DNA of 64,000 bases from Tissierella simiarum (GTDB lineage: Bacteria; Bacillota; Clostridia; Tissierellales; Tissierellaceae): the NCBI RefSeq assembly GCF_018917865.1, contig NZ_JAHLPM010000005.1, forward strand, positions 1 through 64,000, given 5' to 3'. Below the pieces are notes generated by a model. It saw nothing but the letters and a program-made list of their open reading frames with translations. It was not told the DNA's origin and ran no database searches. Shown here piece after piece: positions 15,085 to 24,400 of this stretch (positions within the stretch are counted from its first letter, which is position 1; each line of letters starts with the position of its first letter). A program made the position numbers and the translations under genes.

Positions 15085-16365
15085 GTGGAAATCAAAATAC
15101 CTTTAAGGCAGCATGTAGGAGGATTAAATACTCCTATTGTGGCTATAGGAGATAAAGTATATAGAGGACAGTTAATTGCTATTCCCAATGGACTAGGAGC
15201 CAATATCCATTCAAGCTTTAGTGGTAGAGTGAATAATATAGATGAAAACTATATTATTATAGAAGCAGATGAAGTTCAGCCGCCAGATTATATAAAAATT
15301 AAAGAATCTACAGATCACTTAGAGCTTATTAAAGAAGCAGGTATAGTTGGAGCAGGAGGAGCAGGTTTTCCAACTCATATTAAAATAAATACAAAGCTAG
15401 AAGATGGCTGTGTTATTATAAATGCTGCTGAATGTGAACCTATATTAAATCACAATATGATTAGAATTGAGAAAGACCCAGCTATAATAATTCGTGGACT
15501 TCGATATGTTATGAATATTACTGGAGCCAAAAAAGGATTTATTGCTATTAAACCCAAAAATACAAAACCTATGATTGAGTTAGCTAAAGAAATAAAAGAA
15601 TTTGAAGACATGGAAATAAAATATCTTCCCGATGTTTATCCAGCTGGTGATGAAAGAGTAATTATTAGAGAAATATTAGGTATTAAACTTAAACCAGGTC
15701 AATTACCTTTAGAAGCTAAAGCGGTAGTATTAAATATCGAAACTATAAGAAATATTACTCTAGCTATTGAAGAAAGAAGACCAGTAATTACTAAAGATGT
15801 AACTGTGGGTGGAAGAATTAATTCTCAAGAGAAGGTGTTCCTAGATGTACCTATAGGTACTCCTGTTAAAACTTTAATTGATAAATGTAATGGATATGTA
15901 AAGCCTTATGGAGAAATAGTTTTAGGAGGCCCCTTTACTGGAAAACCAAGCGGAGAAGATTCACCTATAACTAAAACCTTAGGTGGAATATTGGTTACTA
16001 TGCCTTTTCCCAATGATAATAGAAAGTTTGGAGTAATAGGATGTGAATGTGGGGCAGATATTACTAGACTAAAGGCTATAGTAGAAGGAATGGGTGGAAA
16101 AGTAGTAGGAGAAACTAATTGTAAAAGAATGGTTGAAGTTAATGGACGTTTTCGCTGTGAAGAACCGGGGGTGTGTCCTGGACAAGCAGAAAAAGTAATG
16201 TATCTAAAGAAAAATGGAGCAGAGGCTATTATAGTTGGTACCTGTGAACCTTGAACTGATACAGTGATGAATGTAGCTCCTAGGGTAGGACTACCAATGT
16301 ATCATAGTACCGACCATACATTAAGAGCCTTTGGTCATAGATTATATAGAAAGAAGAAAGATTAG
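15085..16365 (+). CDS. prdC: PrdC, RnfC-like selenoprotein for electron transfer to proline reductase
   Basis: The 426-residue protein starts at GTG 15085, six bases after GGAGGTG; the frame is open further upstream but that part overlaps the promoter. Sequence features are RnfC-like: an N-terminal biotinyl-like fold (QHVGGLNTPIVAIGDKV), VGAGGAGFPTHIK, NAAECEP and a SLBB-like middle. UGA at 16252-16254 follows TCEP and is read as selenocysteine: the same frame runs on for 36 codons (TDTVMNVAPRVGLPMYHSTD) to TAG. PrdC passes electrons from NADH, possibly via Rnf, to proline reductase. It lies 11 bp before prdA in one operon. Confidence 0.92.
16273..16294 (+). promoter_or_regulatory. candidate bacterial SECIS element in prdC
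   Basis: Starting 18 nt after the UGA, GTAG(C)TCC pairs with GGACTAC with one bulged C, closing a 7-nt loop with a GGG. Position and form fit a bacterial SECIS that recruits SelB. Confidence 0.65.
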
Positions 16366-16376
16366 GAGGGGATAAT

Positions 16377-18263
16377 GTGGCAATAACTCATGAAACTGCT
16401 ATGGAACATAAAGGCTCATATGCTGTAACCTGTTGCAGGTTTGAAGAGGGCACTATAATTAGTCCATCTAATATTGAAGATCCAAATCTAATTCCAGATT
16501 TAGAGGACTCTGGATTAATTAGTATTCCAGAAAATTGTTTAAAAATAGGAGAAGTATTAGGGGCAAAACTGCTCAAAACTGTAGATGCTTTGACACCTTT
16601 AACTTCAGATTTAGTAGAAGGAATAAACAAAGAAGATGTAAAAGTTAAAGAAGAATCAGTTGAAGAATTAACTACAGTAGAAAAAAGTACAAAAAAATTA
16701 AATACAAATATATCTGCTTTGCCTTCTGTAGGAGGAAATATAAAAATTCATATAGGGGAAGGAAAGGATATAAATATTGAAATCCCTTTTCCTTTAATAG
16801 GTCAAGAAAGTAGTATTACTACACCTAATGAAGGATTCATTGAAGAAAAATCAGATGTTAAATATGAAAAAGAACCAGAAATATTAGAAAAAGAAATTCG
16901 ACGTCTTACAAGAAAGCATTTTAAAATAGAGAAGGTTATTTTTGGTGAAGAAACTAAGATAGAGGGAACTACTCTTTATATTAGAGAAGATATATGTAAG
17001 GATGCTGTTGATTCTCAAAGTCTTGTAGTAGATCTGAAATTAGATATTATTACTCCAGATAAATATAATGAATATTCCAATACTATAATGGATGTTCAGC
17101 CTATAGCCGTTAAGGAAGAAGGAGAATTAGGTAATGGAATTACTAGGGTATTAGATGGAGTAATAATGATGGTTACAGGAACTGATGAGAAAGGTGTTCA
17201 AATAGGTGAATTTGGTTCATCGGAAGGTATCCTTGAAGAAAATATTATGTGGGGAAGACCTGGTTCACCAGATATGGGAGAAATTCTAATAAAGACAGAT
17301 GTAACCATAAAAGAAGGAAAAAACATGGAAAGGCCTGGTCCTATGGCTGCCCATAAGGCTACAGATTTTATTACTCAAGAAATTAGGGAAGCTCTTAAAA
17401 AAGTAGATGAATCCTTGATAGTTAATAAAGATGATTTTATTCAAAAGAGAAAGTTTGGTAAGAAAAAAGTAGTTATAGTTAAAGAAATAATGGGACAGGG
17501 AGCTATGCATGATAACTACTTAATGCCTCAAGAGCCAGTAGGAGTAATTGGAGCCAAGGCAAATGTGGATTTAGGAAATGTTCCTGTTGTAGTGTCACCT
17601 TTACAAGTATTAGATGGTTGTATTCATGCTTTAACTTGTATAGGTCCTGCCTCAAAAGAGACTTCTAGACATTATTTTAGAGAACCTCTAGTTTTAGAAG
17701 CTATGAAAGATGAAGAAATAGACTTAGTTGCTGTAATATTTGTAGGGTCTCCGCAAGCTAATTCTGATAAATTTTATGTATCACAACTTCTTGGTATGAC
17801 CATTGAAGCTATGGATATTGATGGAGCTATAGTGACTACTGAAGGTTTTGGAAACAATCACGTAGATTTTGCTAGTCATATAGAAGAAATAGGGAAAAGA
17901 GGAGTTTCCGTAGTAGGAATGACTTTTGCGGCTGTACAAGGTCAATTAGTTGTTGGAAATAAATATATGGATGCAATGATAGACTTAAATAAATCAAGAC
18001 AAGGTATCGAGAATGAAATACTAAGCAACAATTGCCTATGTGAAGAGGACGCCATTAGAGCTTTACACTTATTAAAAGCTAAAATGTCAGGAGAAGCTAT
18101 AAAAGCTGCTGAAAGAAAATATAATGTAGATGTTAAAAACAACAATATTAACCTTATAGAAAAAGAAACAAAAAGAGAAGTATCTTTAGTTCCAAATGAA
18201 ACTTCCTTAAAAATGAGCAAAAAGCGAAGAGAACTTTATGAAAATAAGGGAGATGAAAAATAA
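16377..18263 (+). CDS. prdA: D-proline reductase proprotein PrdA
   Basis: The 628-residue proprotein starts at GTG 16377 with AGGAGGGG upstream. PrdA is cleaved next to an internal Cys that becomes the pyruvoyl group binding D-proline; the motif LDGCIHALTCIGPAS puts Cys415 and Cys421 at that place, and Cys421 matches the residue processed in the known enzyme. The N-terminal Cys pair (TCC, residues 18-20), the acidic linker at about 80-105, and the C-terminal GAIVTTEGFGNNHVDF and GMTFAAVQGQLVVGN blocks are also family features. With selenoprotein PrdB it reduces D-proline to 5-aminovalerate. Confidence 0.95.
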   Translation: MAITHETAMEHKGSYAVTCCRFEEGTIISPSNIEDPNLIPDLEDSGLISIPENCLKIGEVLGAKLLKTVDALTPLTSDLVEGINKEDVKVKEESVEELTTVEKSTKKLNTNISALPSVGGNIKIHIGEGKDINIEIPFPLIGQESSITTPNEGFIEEKSDVKYEKEPEILEKEIRRLTRKHFKIEKVIFGEETKIEGTTLYIREDICKDAVDSQSLVVDLKLDIITPDKYNEYSNTIMDVQPIAVKEEGELGNGITRVLDGVIMMVTGTDEKGVQIGEFGSSEGILEENIMWGRPGSPDMGEILIKTDVTIKEGKNMERPGPMAAHKATDFITQEIREALKKVDESLIVNKDDFIQKRKFGKKKVVIVKEIMGQGAMHDNYLMPQEPVGVIGAKANVDLGNVPVVVSPLQVLDGCIHALTCIGPASKETSRHYFREPLVLEAMKDEEIDLVAVIFVGSPQANSDKFYVSQLLGMTIEAMDIDGAIVTTEGFGNNHVDFASHIEEIGKRGVSVVGMTFAAVQGQLVVGNKYMDAMIDLNKSRQGIENEILSNNCLCEEDAIRALHLLKAKMSGEAIKAAERKYNVDVKNNNINLIEKETKREVSLVPNETSLKMSKKRRELYENKGDEK

Positions 18264-18266
18264 GAT

Positions 18267-18521
18267 ATGGATAAGCTTAAATTTATCTCTTCTGAAAGAT
18301 ATTATGAAGGAATTATTATAGAAGTTACAGACGGAGGAGTAACCATAGATTTAAAGGGGAGAATGGGACAGCTTAAAGTTCCTAGAAGAATGGTGATCTG
18401 TAATAATGAACTAAAAGAGGGACAAGAAGTAGGCTTTTTGATGACTTATCCTGAGGTCATCAATGAAGAGATAAATGAAAAATATCTAAATTCAATAAAT
18501 AAGGTTAAAGACGAAAAATAA
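18267..18521 (+). CDS. small proline-reductase-associated protein (CBO2463/CBO2479-type)
   Basis: An 84-residue protein encoded between prdA and prdB, only 3 bp after prdA. The sequence (RYYEGIIIEVTDGGVTIDLKGRMGQLKVPRRMVI) looks like a small beta-barrel with a RigL/SH3-like strand order. A small gene of this kind is conserved at the same position in other prd operons and is thought to belong to the CBO2463/CBO2479 domain family. It may assist assembly or maturation of the reductase, but no function is established. Confidence 0.75.
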   Translation: MDKLKFISSERYYEGIIIEVTDGGVTIDLKGRMGQLKVPRRMVICNNELKEGQEVGFLMTYPEVINEEINEKYLNSINKVKDEK

Positions 18522-18536
18522 AGAAGGAGGGATATT

Positions 18537-19262
18537 GTGAGTTTAACTGTTGTAAAAGGATTACAATCTGAAATATATGTACCTATAACTCCACCACCTG
18601 TTTGGACACCAGCAACTAAACCTTTAAATGAGATGGTTATTGCTATAGCTACTGCAGCAGGAGTCCATTTAAAATCAGATAAGAGATTTAATTTGGCTGG
18701 AGATACATCTTTTAGAACAATTCCAGGAGATATTCCTAGTAAAGAATTAATGGTTTCTCATGGTGGCTATGATAATTCTGATGTAAACAAAGATATTAAC
18801 TGTATGTTTCCAATTGATAGATTAAGGGAATTAGTAGAAGAAGGTTTCATAAAAGCTGTGGCACCCCAACATATAGGTTTCATGGGTGGAGGTGGAGATG
18901 TTAAAGCTTTTATAGAAAGCACTGGACCAGAAATAGCTAGAATACTTAAAGAAGAGGGAGTAGATGGTGTAGTTATTACAGGCGGGTGAGGTACATGCCA
19001 CCGCTCTGCAGTTCTAGTGCAGAGAGCGATTGAGGAAGCAGGTATACCTACTATAATTGTAGCTGCTTTACCTCCTGTAGTACGTCAAAATGGATCCCCT
19101 AGATGTACAGCTCCAATAGTACCAATGGGAGCTAATGTAGGGGAACCAAACAATATAGAAATGCAAAAAGGCATTCTAAAAGATACATTAAAGCAATTAA
19201 TTGAAATAGATATGCCAGGTAAAATAATTCCACTACCTTATGAATACCATGCTAAAATTTAA
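18537..19262 (+). CDS. prdB: D-proline reductase selenoprotein subunit PrdB
   Basis: The gene starts at GTG 18537 after AAGGAGG and contains an in-frame UGA at 18987-18989. Read through, the product is 241 residues with the active-site motif GG-Sec-GTCHRSAVLVQRAIEEAG, as in known PrdB; a conventional gene finder would split it into two ORFs. Sec with nearby Cys attacks the pyruvoyl-bound proline ring. Other family blocks: ITPPPVWTP, DTSFRTIPGD, VAPQHIGFMGGGGD, PPVVRQNGSPR. It is the catalytic partner of PrdA. Confidence 0.95.
19004..19024 (+). promoter_or_regulatory. SECIS element in prdB
   Basis: CTCTGCA pairs perfectly with TGCAGAG around the 7-nt loop GTTCTAG, beginning 14 nt after the UGA. 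This is the expected place and size for a bacterial SECIS hairpin. Confidence 0.78.
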
Positions 19263-19276
19263 AAAGGGGGATTTAA

Positions 19277-20287
19277 ATGTTTAAAATAGACAGGTTAGAA
19301 TATGTAGATACTCATACTATGGGTGAACCTACAAGAATCATAGTAGATGGAATACCCCCGATACTAGGAAACTCTATGGCAGAGAAGAAGGAATATTTAG
19401 AAGATAATTTTGATTATATTAGAAGAATGGCTATGGATGAGCCTAGGGGACATAGAGATATGTTTGGAGCTATAATAACAGATCCAATACATGAAGAAGC
19501 TCATATAGGTGTTATTTTTATGGATGGTGGCGGTTATCTTAATATGTGTGGTCACGGTACTATGGGAGTAGCCACTTTTCTTGTGGAAAGAGAATATGTT
19601 AAAGTAACAGAGCCTTATACACATTTAGTTTTAGATGCTCCAGCAGGTCTTATAGGAGTTAAAGTAAGAGTAGAGAAGGGAAAAGTTTTAGAAGTCTCTC
19701 TAACAAATGTACCATCCTTCGTATATAAAAGAGATGTTGAAGTCTATTTACCTGAAATAGGGAAGGTTTCTGTAGATATTTCTTTTGGTGGAAGTTTTTT
19801 TGCTTTGGTAAAAGCAGAAGATTTAGGGCTGAAAGTATCTTTAGAATATATAGAAGATATAATGAAATTGGGAGTACAACTTAGAGATGAAATAAATAAA
19901 GAAGTTGTAGTAACTCATCCAAACAATCCTCACATTAACAAGGTAGATTTAGTGGAAATTTATGATGAACCTACAAATTCAGATGCAGATTTGAAAAATG
20001 TTGTAGTCTTTGGTAGAAAACAATTTGATAGATCTCCTTGTGGTACAGGAACTAGCGCAAAGTTGGCAGCTTTATATGAAAAAGGACAGTTAGGACTAGA
20101 GGAAACTTTTGTATATGAAAGTATAACAGGAACTAAATTTAAAGGTAAAGTAGTAGAAGAAACAAAAATTGGGGAATATAATGGAATAATTCCTGAGGTA
20201 ACAGGAAGAGCATTTATTACTAGCTATGGATACTTAGTGTATGATGAAGAAGATCCTTTTAAATACGGATTTATACTAAATAAATAG
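19277..20287 (+). CDS. prdF: proline racemase PrdF
   Basis: A 336-residue enzyme with both catalytic Cys motifs of the proline racemase family: NMCGHGTMG (Cys91) and DRSPCGTGTSA (Cys255), which act as the acid-base pair across the substrate. It converts L-proline to D-proline, the substrate of PrdAB. It follows prdB by 14 bp with AAAAAGGGGG before ATG, and ends the operon. prdD and prdE, present in the C. difficile cluster, are not seen here between prdB and prdF. Confidence 0.93.
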   Translation: MFKIDRLEYVDTHTMGEPTRIIVDGIPPILGNSMAEKKEYLEDNFDYIRRMAMDEPRGHRDMFGAIITDPIHEEAHIGVIFMDGGGYLNMCGHGTMGVATFLVEREYVKVTEPYTHLVLDAPAGLIGVKVRVEKGKVLEVSLTNVPSFVYKRDVEVYLPEIGKVSVDISFGGSFFALVKAEDLGLKVSLEYIEDIMKLGVQLRDEINKEVVVTHPNNPHINKVDLVEIYDEPTNSDADLKNVVVFGRKQFDRSPCGTGTSAKLAALYEKGQLGLEETFVYESITGTKFKGKVVEETKIGEYNGIIPEVTGRAFITSYGYLVYDEEDPFKYGFILNK

Positions 20288-20306
20288 GGAGAGGCTATAC
20301 TCTCCC
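20287..20306. terminator. hairpin between convergent prdF and helicase gene
   Basis: GGGAGAG pairs with CTCTCCC around a 6-nt loop, overlapping both stop regions. The downstream T run is imperfect (TTCTTCT), so it may be only a moderate terminator. Confidence 0.55.
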
Positions 20307-22361
20307 TTCTTCTAATTCCAATAAAAATCTAGATGGGCTTACGATTTTATTTCCTACTTTATTCATACTAACTAAACTTAAGTGATATTTTGCTCTAGTC
20401 ATACCTACATAAAAAAGTCTTCTTTCTTCTTCGAGTAGATCAAACTTTCCTTTTTCAAAAGCTTCAATACTTCCAATAGTGGGAAAATCACCGTCAATTA
20501 AATCAATCATATAAACTCTATCAAACTCTAGTCCTTTTGCAGAATGGACAGTAGATAAAGTAATAGAGCTCTTATTGTTTTTGGAATTTAAGCATAGATG
20601 CTGTAAATATTTTAATCTGCCTAAAAAGTCATTTAGATTTTCACTCCTATTAGCAATAAGCTTTAAATAATATAGGATAGTTTTTAAAGAATCATAAGTA
20701 TATCCAAATCTCATAGAATTTTCTTTTAAGTATTTTTCATATTCTAAATCATATTCAATATAATTAATAGCTTCTCCAGGACTCATTTTAGAAAGTTTTT
20801 TAAAATCTAGTTTTAATTCTCTTAGAATTCTTTTATAAAACTCAGATAATCCAGGGAAATCTAATATTCTATCAAAAACACAAAGGCTATAGTTCAAGGT
20901 TTTAGCATAGTTAATTTGTTTTTTTGAAATATACCCTTTCTTTTTGTAATAGATATTTTCATAAATATTCATATTGCTAGTATCTTGAGCAAAGATCATG
21001 AAATTTATAATATCTTGTACTAACCAATGATTAAAAAATCTAACCTTGACATCTCTCATGTAAAAAGGAATTTTATTTCTTTCAAATAATTCAATAATTC
21101 CAATAGCGGATAAATTATTCCTAAATAATATACAAGAATTGGAGGAATCTCTGTTTTTTATTTCCTCTAATAAATATTTGTATTGATCTGCTATAGTGTC
21201 GACTTTAATAATATTTATAGGTTCAATATATTTATTTTCTGTAGAAATATTTTTATTGTAACGAAGAGCATTTTTTTTAATAAATCTATTGCAGACAGAT
21301 ACTATATTTCTAGAGGATCTATAATTTTGTTCCATAAGGAAAAGTTTCCCGTTAGAATAGTTTTTGTTGAAATCAAACAATCCCTTGGGATAGGCTCCTC
21401 TAAAACCGTAGATAGACTGATCATCATCAGCTACAATAAATAAGTTGTTCTTAGGATAAGCTAAAAGCTTAATTATTTCCATTTGTGCTTTTGAAGTATC
21501 TTGACCTTCATCCACTTGGATATAGTCAAATTTAGATCGATATTTTTCTAATAAATATTCATCTTTCATGAGAATTTCTAAAGCAACAGTTAGCATATCA
21601 TCAAAATCGAGTAAGCTATTATCTCTCTTATATTCTTCATAAGTATTGTAAATTATCTTGAAATTATCTATATCTACTTTATTGTTTTTTAAAAATTCAT
21701 CTACAGAAATTAGCATGTTTTTTATATATCCTATAGAATTTAATAATGTTTCTAATTTTTCTTCTGTAATATATTCTTTATTTATATCTAAATAAATTTT
21801 TTTAATTAAATTATACTTGTTAAGATGATGTTTATCATCTTCAATTAGAGTATATTTAATTCTCTTTATATAAGCATATTCTCTTATTAAGCTAAAGCAA
21901 AAACTATGTATAGTTGAAAAATTTATAGGGAAAGAAGAAATTTCTTCAAAATTTTTGCTAAATCTTTCTTTCATATCTTTTGCAGATGCTCTACTAAAAG
22001 TAATAGAAAGTATTCTCGCTGGGTTAACTTTGTATTTTAATATAAGATTAATGGTCTTAATAGATAAGATTTTAGTATTTTCAGATGGATAATCTATATA
22101 TTTTTTCATAACTATTATATCCTGTTCAGTAATGTTGTCTGGAGTAATATTAGTTTTATATACTGGCCCGAATTTTGTTAAATAGTATAATCTATTTAAT
22201 AGTACTGTAGTTTTTCCAGAACCTGGACAAGATATGGTAAGAGCAGGACCATTGCCATGTAATAATACAGACTTCTGTTGTTGGTTTAAATGTTTAAATT
22301 CCTTCTCGATTATTCTGTCTCTTAATATACAAAATTCTTTTTCTAATTTACTATTTTTCAT
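20295..22361 (-). CDS. UvrD/PcrA-type superfamily 1 DNA helicase
   Basis: The 688-residue protein carries the SF1A helicase motifs in order: Q motif HLNQQQKSVL, Walker A CPGSGKTTVLLNRL, motif Ia SITFSRASAKDMKERF, motif II YIQVDEGQDTS, motif III DDDQSIYGFRGA, motif IV QNYRSSRNIV, motif V TVHSAKGLEF and motif VI RRLFYVGMTRAK. It is shorter than PcrA (about 740), with a divergent C-terminus. Likely a 3'-5' helicase in repair or recombination. It stands alone between prdF and the protease gene. Confidence 0.9.
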   Translation of the reverse strand: MKNSKLEKEFCILRDRIIEKEFKHLNQQQKSVLLHGNGPALTISCPGSGKTTVLLNRLYYLTKFGPVYKTNITPDNITEQDIIVMKKYIDYPSENTKILSIKTINLILKYKVNPARILSITFSRASAKDMKERFSKNFEEISSFPINFSTIHSFCFSLIREYAYIKRIKYTLIEDDKHHLNKYNLIKKIYLDINKEYITEEKLETLLNSIGYIKNMLISVDEFLKNNKVDIDNFKIIYNTYEEYKRDNSLLDFDDMLTVALEILMKDEYLLEKYRSKFDYIQVDEGQDTSKAQMEIIKLLAYPKNNLFIVADDDQSIYGFRGAYPKGLFDFNKNYSNGKLFLMEQNYRSSRNIVSVCNRFIKKNALRYNKNISTENKYIEPINIIKVDTIADQYKYLLEEIKNRDSSNSCILFRNNLSAIGIIELFERNKIPFYMRDVKVRFFNHWLVQDIINFMIFAQDTSNMNIYENIYYKKKGYISKKQINYAKTLNYSLCVFDRILDFPGLSEFYKRILRELKLDFKKLSKMSPGEAINYIEYDLEYEKYLKENSMRFGYTYDSLKTILYYLKLIANRSENLNDFLGRLKYLQHLCLNSKNNKSSITLSTVHSAKGLEFDRVYMIDLIDGDFPTIGSIEAFEKGKFDLLEEERRLFYVGMTRAKYHLSLVSMNKVGNKIVSPSRFLLELEEGRV

Positions 22362-22603
22362 TCAAAAACATCACCTTCCCTCTTATCGATTATATTAGAT
22401 ACAATTAATTTTATCAAATAAATAGAGATATCTTAAATCCCTTATTTTATTTATAATATGAAATATATTGTTATAAAAATAAAGGCATATTAGAGTAAAG
22501 TAGTAATGTAATGTTGAAAAATATCTAGTATAATAATCATGTATTAATAATAAGTTACCAGAAATATTTATACCATAGAATATTAGAGATTGGAGTGTTT
22601 AAT

Positions 22604-23818
22604 TTGAAAAAGATGATTTTAGCTTTAGTTTTGATTTTATCTTTAGTTATGACATCATGTAGCCCTAAAGTTTCTGAAACAAATGAAACTTTTAAATCTG
22701 AAGTAAAAATTGATAGATATCCAAAAGCACCAAACTTGGATAAAGGTAAGATTGATGCTTTACCTTCATATAATAAGAATTCAGAATCTGGATGGCAGGT
22801 AGATTTAAGAGGTTGTGATTTATCAGATTTAGATGTAAGGGATAGAATGGAGGATTTACTACGTGCAGATTTTGATACGAGAACTATATGGACAAAAAAA
22901 CTTCCCAAAGGGTATGATCCTGATAAAATAATGAAGTTTGGAAAGAAACCTGGTTTGAAAATAGAGAAGTTACATAAAAAAGGAATAACTGGCGAAGGTA
23001 TAGGCATAGCAATTATAGATATGCCACTCTTAGTTGATCATATAGAGTATAAAGACAACCTTAAGCTATATGAAGAAATAAACTGGCCATATGATGAGGC
23101 AGAGTTACATGGTCCTGCAGTTGCTTCTATTGCTGTTGGAAAGACTGTAGGCGTTGCACCAGGAGCTGATTTATATTATATTGCAGCACCTAGTGGAGAT
23201 GATAAAGATAGCGGATTTCAATATAATTTTAAATGGATGGCTCAAGCTATAGATAGAATCTTAGAGATAAATAAATCTTTACCAGAAGATAGAAAAATAA
23301 GGGTTATTTCAATGTCTATAGGATGGTTAAAAGAGAATGAAGGATATGAAGAGATTACATCATCTGTAGAAGAGGCAAAGAAACAAGGAATATTTGTAGT
23401 ATCTACTGTATTAGATGAGACTTATGGATATTCATTTCACGGATTAGGAAGAGATCCTTTAAAAAACCCAGATGAGTTTTCTTCATATGAGCCAGGATCA
23501 TGGTGGATTGATAATTTTTATGGTATGCCTGATAACTATTTACTAGTTCCAATGGATTCGAGAACAATGGCAAGGCAGACTGGCAAAGAAGATTACGGAT
23601 TTTACAGACAAGGAGGATTAAGTTGGGCTGTTCCTTATATAGCAGGATTATATGCTTTATGTTGTCAAGTTGAACCAGATATTACACCAGATGTTTTCTG
23701 GGAGAAAGCTTTAGAAACAGGGGAAACTATTACTTTTGAGAAAGGGGATAATAAATATGAATTGGGAAAAATAGCGTCTCCTTTAGAATTAATACGAAGT
23801 TTACAGTCTGGAAATTAA
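22604..23818 (+). CDS. S8 (subtilisin-like) peptidase lipoprotein with atypical Ser motif
   Basis: TTG at 22604, 8 bases after GGAG, gives a clean lipoprotein signal (lipobox VMTSC); the upstream GTG overlaps the ribosome binding site. The rest is a subtilisin fold: GIAIIDMPLLVDH (Asp139), LHGPAVASIAVGKTVGVAPGADLYYI (His169), VISMSIGW, and GGLSWAVPYIAGLYAL where Ser340 replaces the usual GTSMATPHVAG. All three catalytic residues remain, but the loop around Ser is changed, and a long region precedes the catalytic domain. Likely a surface-bound protease of a clostridial subgroup, active or acting as a binding protein. Confidence 0.78.
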   Translation: MKKMILALVLILSLVMTSCSPKVSETNETFKSEVKIDRYPKAPNLDKGKIDALPSYNKNSESGWQVDLRGCDLSDLDVRDRMEDLLRADFDTRTIWTKKLPKGYDPDKIMKFGKKPGLKIEKLHKKGITGEGIGIAIIDMPLLVDHIEYKDNLKLYEEINWPYDEAELHGPAVASIAVGKTVGVAPGADLYYIAAPSGDDKDSGFQYNFKWMAQAIDRILEINKSLPEDRKIRVISMSIGWLKENEGYEEITSSVEEAKKQGIFVVSTVLDETYGYSFHGLGRDPLKNPDEFSSYEPGSWWIDNFYGMPDNYLLVPMDSRTMARQTGKEDYGFYRQGGLSWAVPYIAGLYALCCQVEPDITPDVFWEKALETGETITFEKGDNKYELGKIASPLELIRSLQSGN

Positions 23819-23840
23819 GATAAAAGTAGTAGAATACTTG

Positions 23841-23875
23841 AAAACAAAGGTTAGAAATTAGACCTTTGTTTTTTA
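23841..23875 (+). terminator. terminator after S8 lipoprotein gene
   Basis: AACAAAGGT (23843-23851) pairs with ACCTTTGTT (23862-23870), followed by a T run. Confidence 0.75.
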
Positions 23876-23918
23876 TTACACTGATTATATTTTACTATAA
23901 AAATATTTTTAAGAGGAG

Positions 23919-23947
23919 TTGACAAAGACAATGCCATAGTTTATACT
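23919..23947 (+). promoter_or_regulatory. consensus sigma-A promoter of the gntR-ABC operon
   Basis: TTGACA at 23919-23924 and TATACT at 23942-23947 are separated by exactly 17 bp. Transcription should start near 23954, within the adjoining operator. Confidence 0.85.
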
Positions 23948-23956
23948 GAATATACC

Positions 23957-23985
23957 GTACTAGTACAAATAGTACACGAGGTACA
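23957..23985 (+). promoter_or_regulatory. candidate GntR/YtrA operator
   Basis: GTACTAGTAC is a palindrome over the predicted start site, followed by TAGTAC and GGTAC copies in the next 20 bp. YtrA-type regulators bind such TAGTAC-containing repeats over their own promoter, so autorepression of the downstream operon is likely. Confidence 0.6.
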
Positions 23986-23998
23986 CGGGGGTGAAAAT

Positions 23999-24400
23999 AT
24001 GTTTAATATAGATATTTCCAGCAGCACACCTATTTATCAGCAAATAATAGATAGTGTAAAAGAAGGTATACTAAAGGGATTAATGGAGCCAGGAGAAAAA
24101 TTACCTTCAGTGAGAGAGCTAGCTAAAATGATGACTCTAAATCCAAATACGATCCAAAAAGCTTATCAAGAGTTAGAAAGAGAAAAAGTAATTGTAACTT
24201 TAAGGGGAAAGGGAACTTATATTTCAGCCGATTATAAGCCAAGAAAGGATGAAAGTAAAATAATGGAAGTGAAGGATCTATTTAAAAAGGGCATAGTGGA
24301 AGCTCACTATATGGGATTTAAAAAGGAAGATATATATGGAATCATTGAAGAATTGATAAAAGAATTAGAGGGGGTGGAATCCAATGATAAAGGTAACTAA
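23999..24400 (+). CDS. GntR family regulator, YtrA subfamily
   Basis: At 133 residues it is the short YtrA form: a winged helix (SVKEGILKGLMEPGEKLPSVRELAKMMTLNPNTIQKAYQELEREKVI plus the wing RGKGTYIS) and only a short helical dimerisation tail. It overlaps the ABC ATPase gene by 17 bp. In this subfamily the regulator represses its own operon until cell-envelope or antibiotic stress. The consensus promoter with TAGTAC repeats directly upstream supports autoregulation. Confidence 0.9.
   Translation: MFNIDISSSTPIYQQIIDSVKEGILKGLMEPGEKLPSVRELAKMMTLNPNTIQKAYQELEREKVIVTLRGKGTYISADYKPRKDESKIMEVKDLFKKGIVEAHYMGFKKEDIYGIIEELIKELEGVESNDKGN

Noticed and set aside
18537-19262. Two separate ORFs ending at and starting after 18989
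   Set aside because: They are the two halves of prdB; the UGA is the Sec codon in a conserved active-site motif followed by a SECIS hairpin.
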